A stretch of DNA of 64,000 nucleotides from contig NZ_AKKU01000006.1 of NCBI RefSeq assembly GCF_000272005.1, positions 31,359-95,358 of the forward strand, in the 5' to 3' direction. The position numbers were made by a program, and so were the translations under genes. Numbering within the stretch: the first letter of the stretch is position 1; each line of letters begins with the position of its first letter. This document shows, in pieces, positions 63,845 to 64,000 of this stretch. Below the pieces are notes generated by a model, which was given only the letters and a program-made list of their open reading frames with translations, did not search any database and was not told the origin of the DNA. The DNA is from Alishewanella agri BL06. GTDB taxonomy: Bacteria > Pseudomonadota > Gammaproteobacteria > Enterobacterales > Alteromonadaceae.

Positions 63845-64000
63845 CGACGCTATTCCATTACTAAGATGCTGCCGGCTATATGGCAGCTGTTCTGAAGTTA
63901 AGTTACTGTGTCGAGCATAGCGGATGAACACCGGTTTGTTCCAGTGTTCAGCCCGCTAATATTACAGCGGTTACTAGGGCGTGTTGACATTTGCTGCTTG

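Overview
The window looks like a chromosomal segment of a marine or aquatic gammaproteobacterium of the Alteromonadales type, close to Rheinheimera, Alishewanella or Arsukibacterium. This is inferred from gene content and order (uup, DUF3466, rmf, fabA; a HexR-controlled Entner-Doudoroff operon; PEP-CTERM and GlyGly-CTERM-like tails). No rRNA or tRNA is present to confirm it.

Bases 1-40,210 and 61,434-64,000 are ordinary host chromosome. From the left they hold: the end of the ABC-F protein Uup; a DUF3466 surface protein; rmf; fabA behind a FabR-like operator; a two-lobed QueD-like protein overlapping an M23 peptidase; an M61 peptidase; a YciA-type thioesterase; a DUF962 membrane protein; and a LytS/LytTR two-component pair. 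The central carbon block follows: pfkA, an EamA exporter, pykA, hexR, and the tight operon zwf-pgl-edd-glk-eda. Good HexR boxes sit in front of pykA and zwf, so the local repressor probably controls both sides. Next come ybiT, dps, a PEP-CTERM protein, an HDOD protein, malic enzyme, a zapA/zapB-like pair, OsmC, a propeller-GGDEF sensor, an EndA nuclease fused to an Ada-type zinc domain, DUF533, yghU, pldA, an AI-2E/PerM permease, a FemAB-like acyltransferase, a DUF938 methyltransferase and an SGNH hydrolase. The right end carries a small membrane protein and an NhaP2-type antiporter.

Bases 40,211-60,212 form a ~20 kb Tn3-family transposon bounded by 36-bp terminal inverted repeats (33/36 identical). 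Its left third is an insertion-sequence graveyard: a SulP fragment, an IS3 remnant, a decayed unknown gene, and two broken IS4-family transposases. It then carries a PagL-type lipid A deacylase and an electrophile/redox cluster (GST, cupin, TetR, aldo-keto reductase, two hotdog thioesterases). The mobility module follows: a KfrA-like coiled-coil protein (TnpT-like), a palindrome-rich resolution region, a DUF1778/GNAT toxin-antitoxin pair, a tyrosine recombinase (TnpS-like), two unknown membrane-anchored proteins and a 991-residue Tn3 transposase. The last 2 kb hold a frameshifted PIN-like gene, an unknown small protein and a SEC-C protein.

The most striking structural point is at the borders. 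The host segment 38,977-40,210 is repeated at 60,213-61,433, and the two copies stop exactly at the transposon ends. The flanking 5-mers differ (ATATA and AAATT), so this is not a simple insertion. The arrangement is what unequal recombination between two transposon copies inserted 1.2 kb apart in the same orientation would leave behind.
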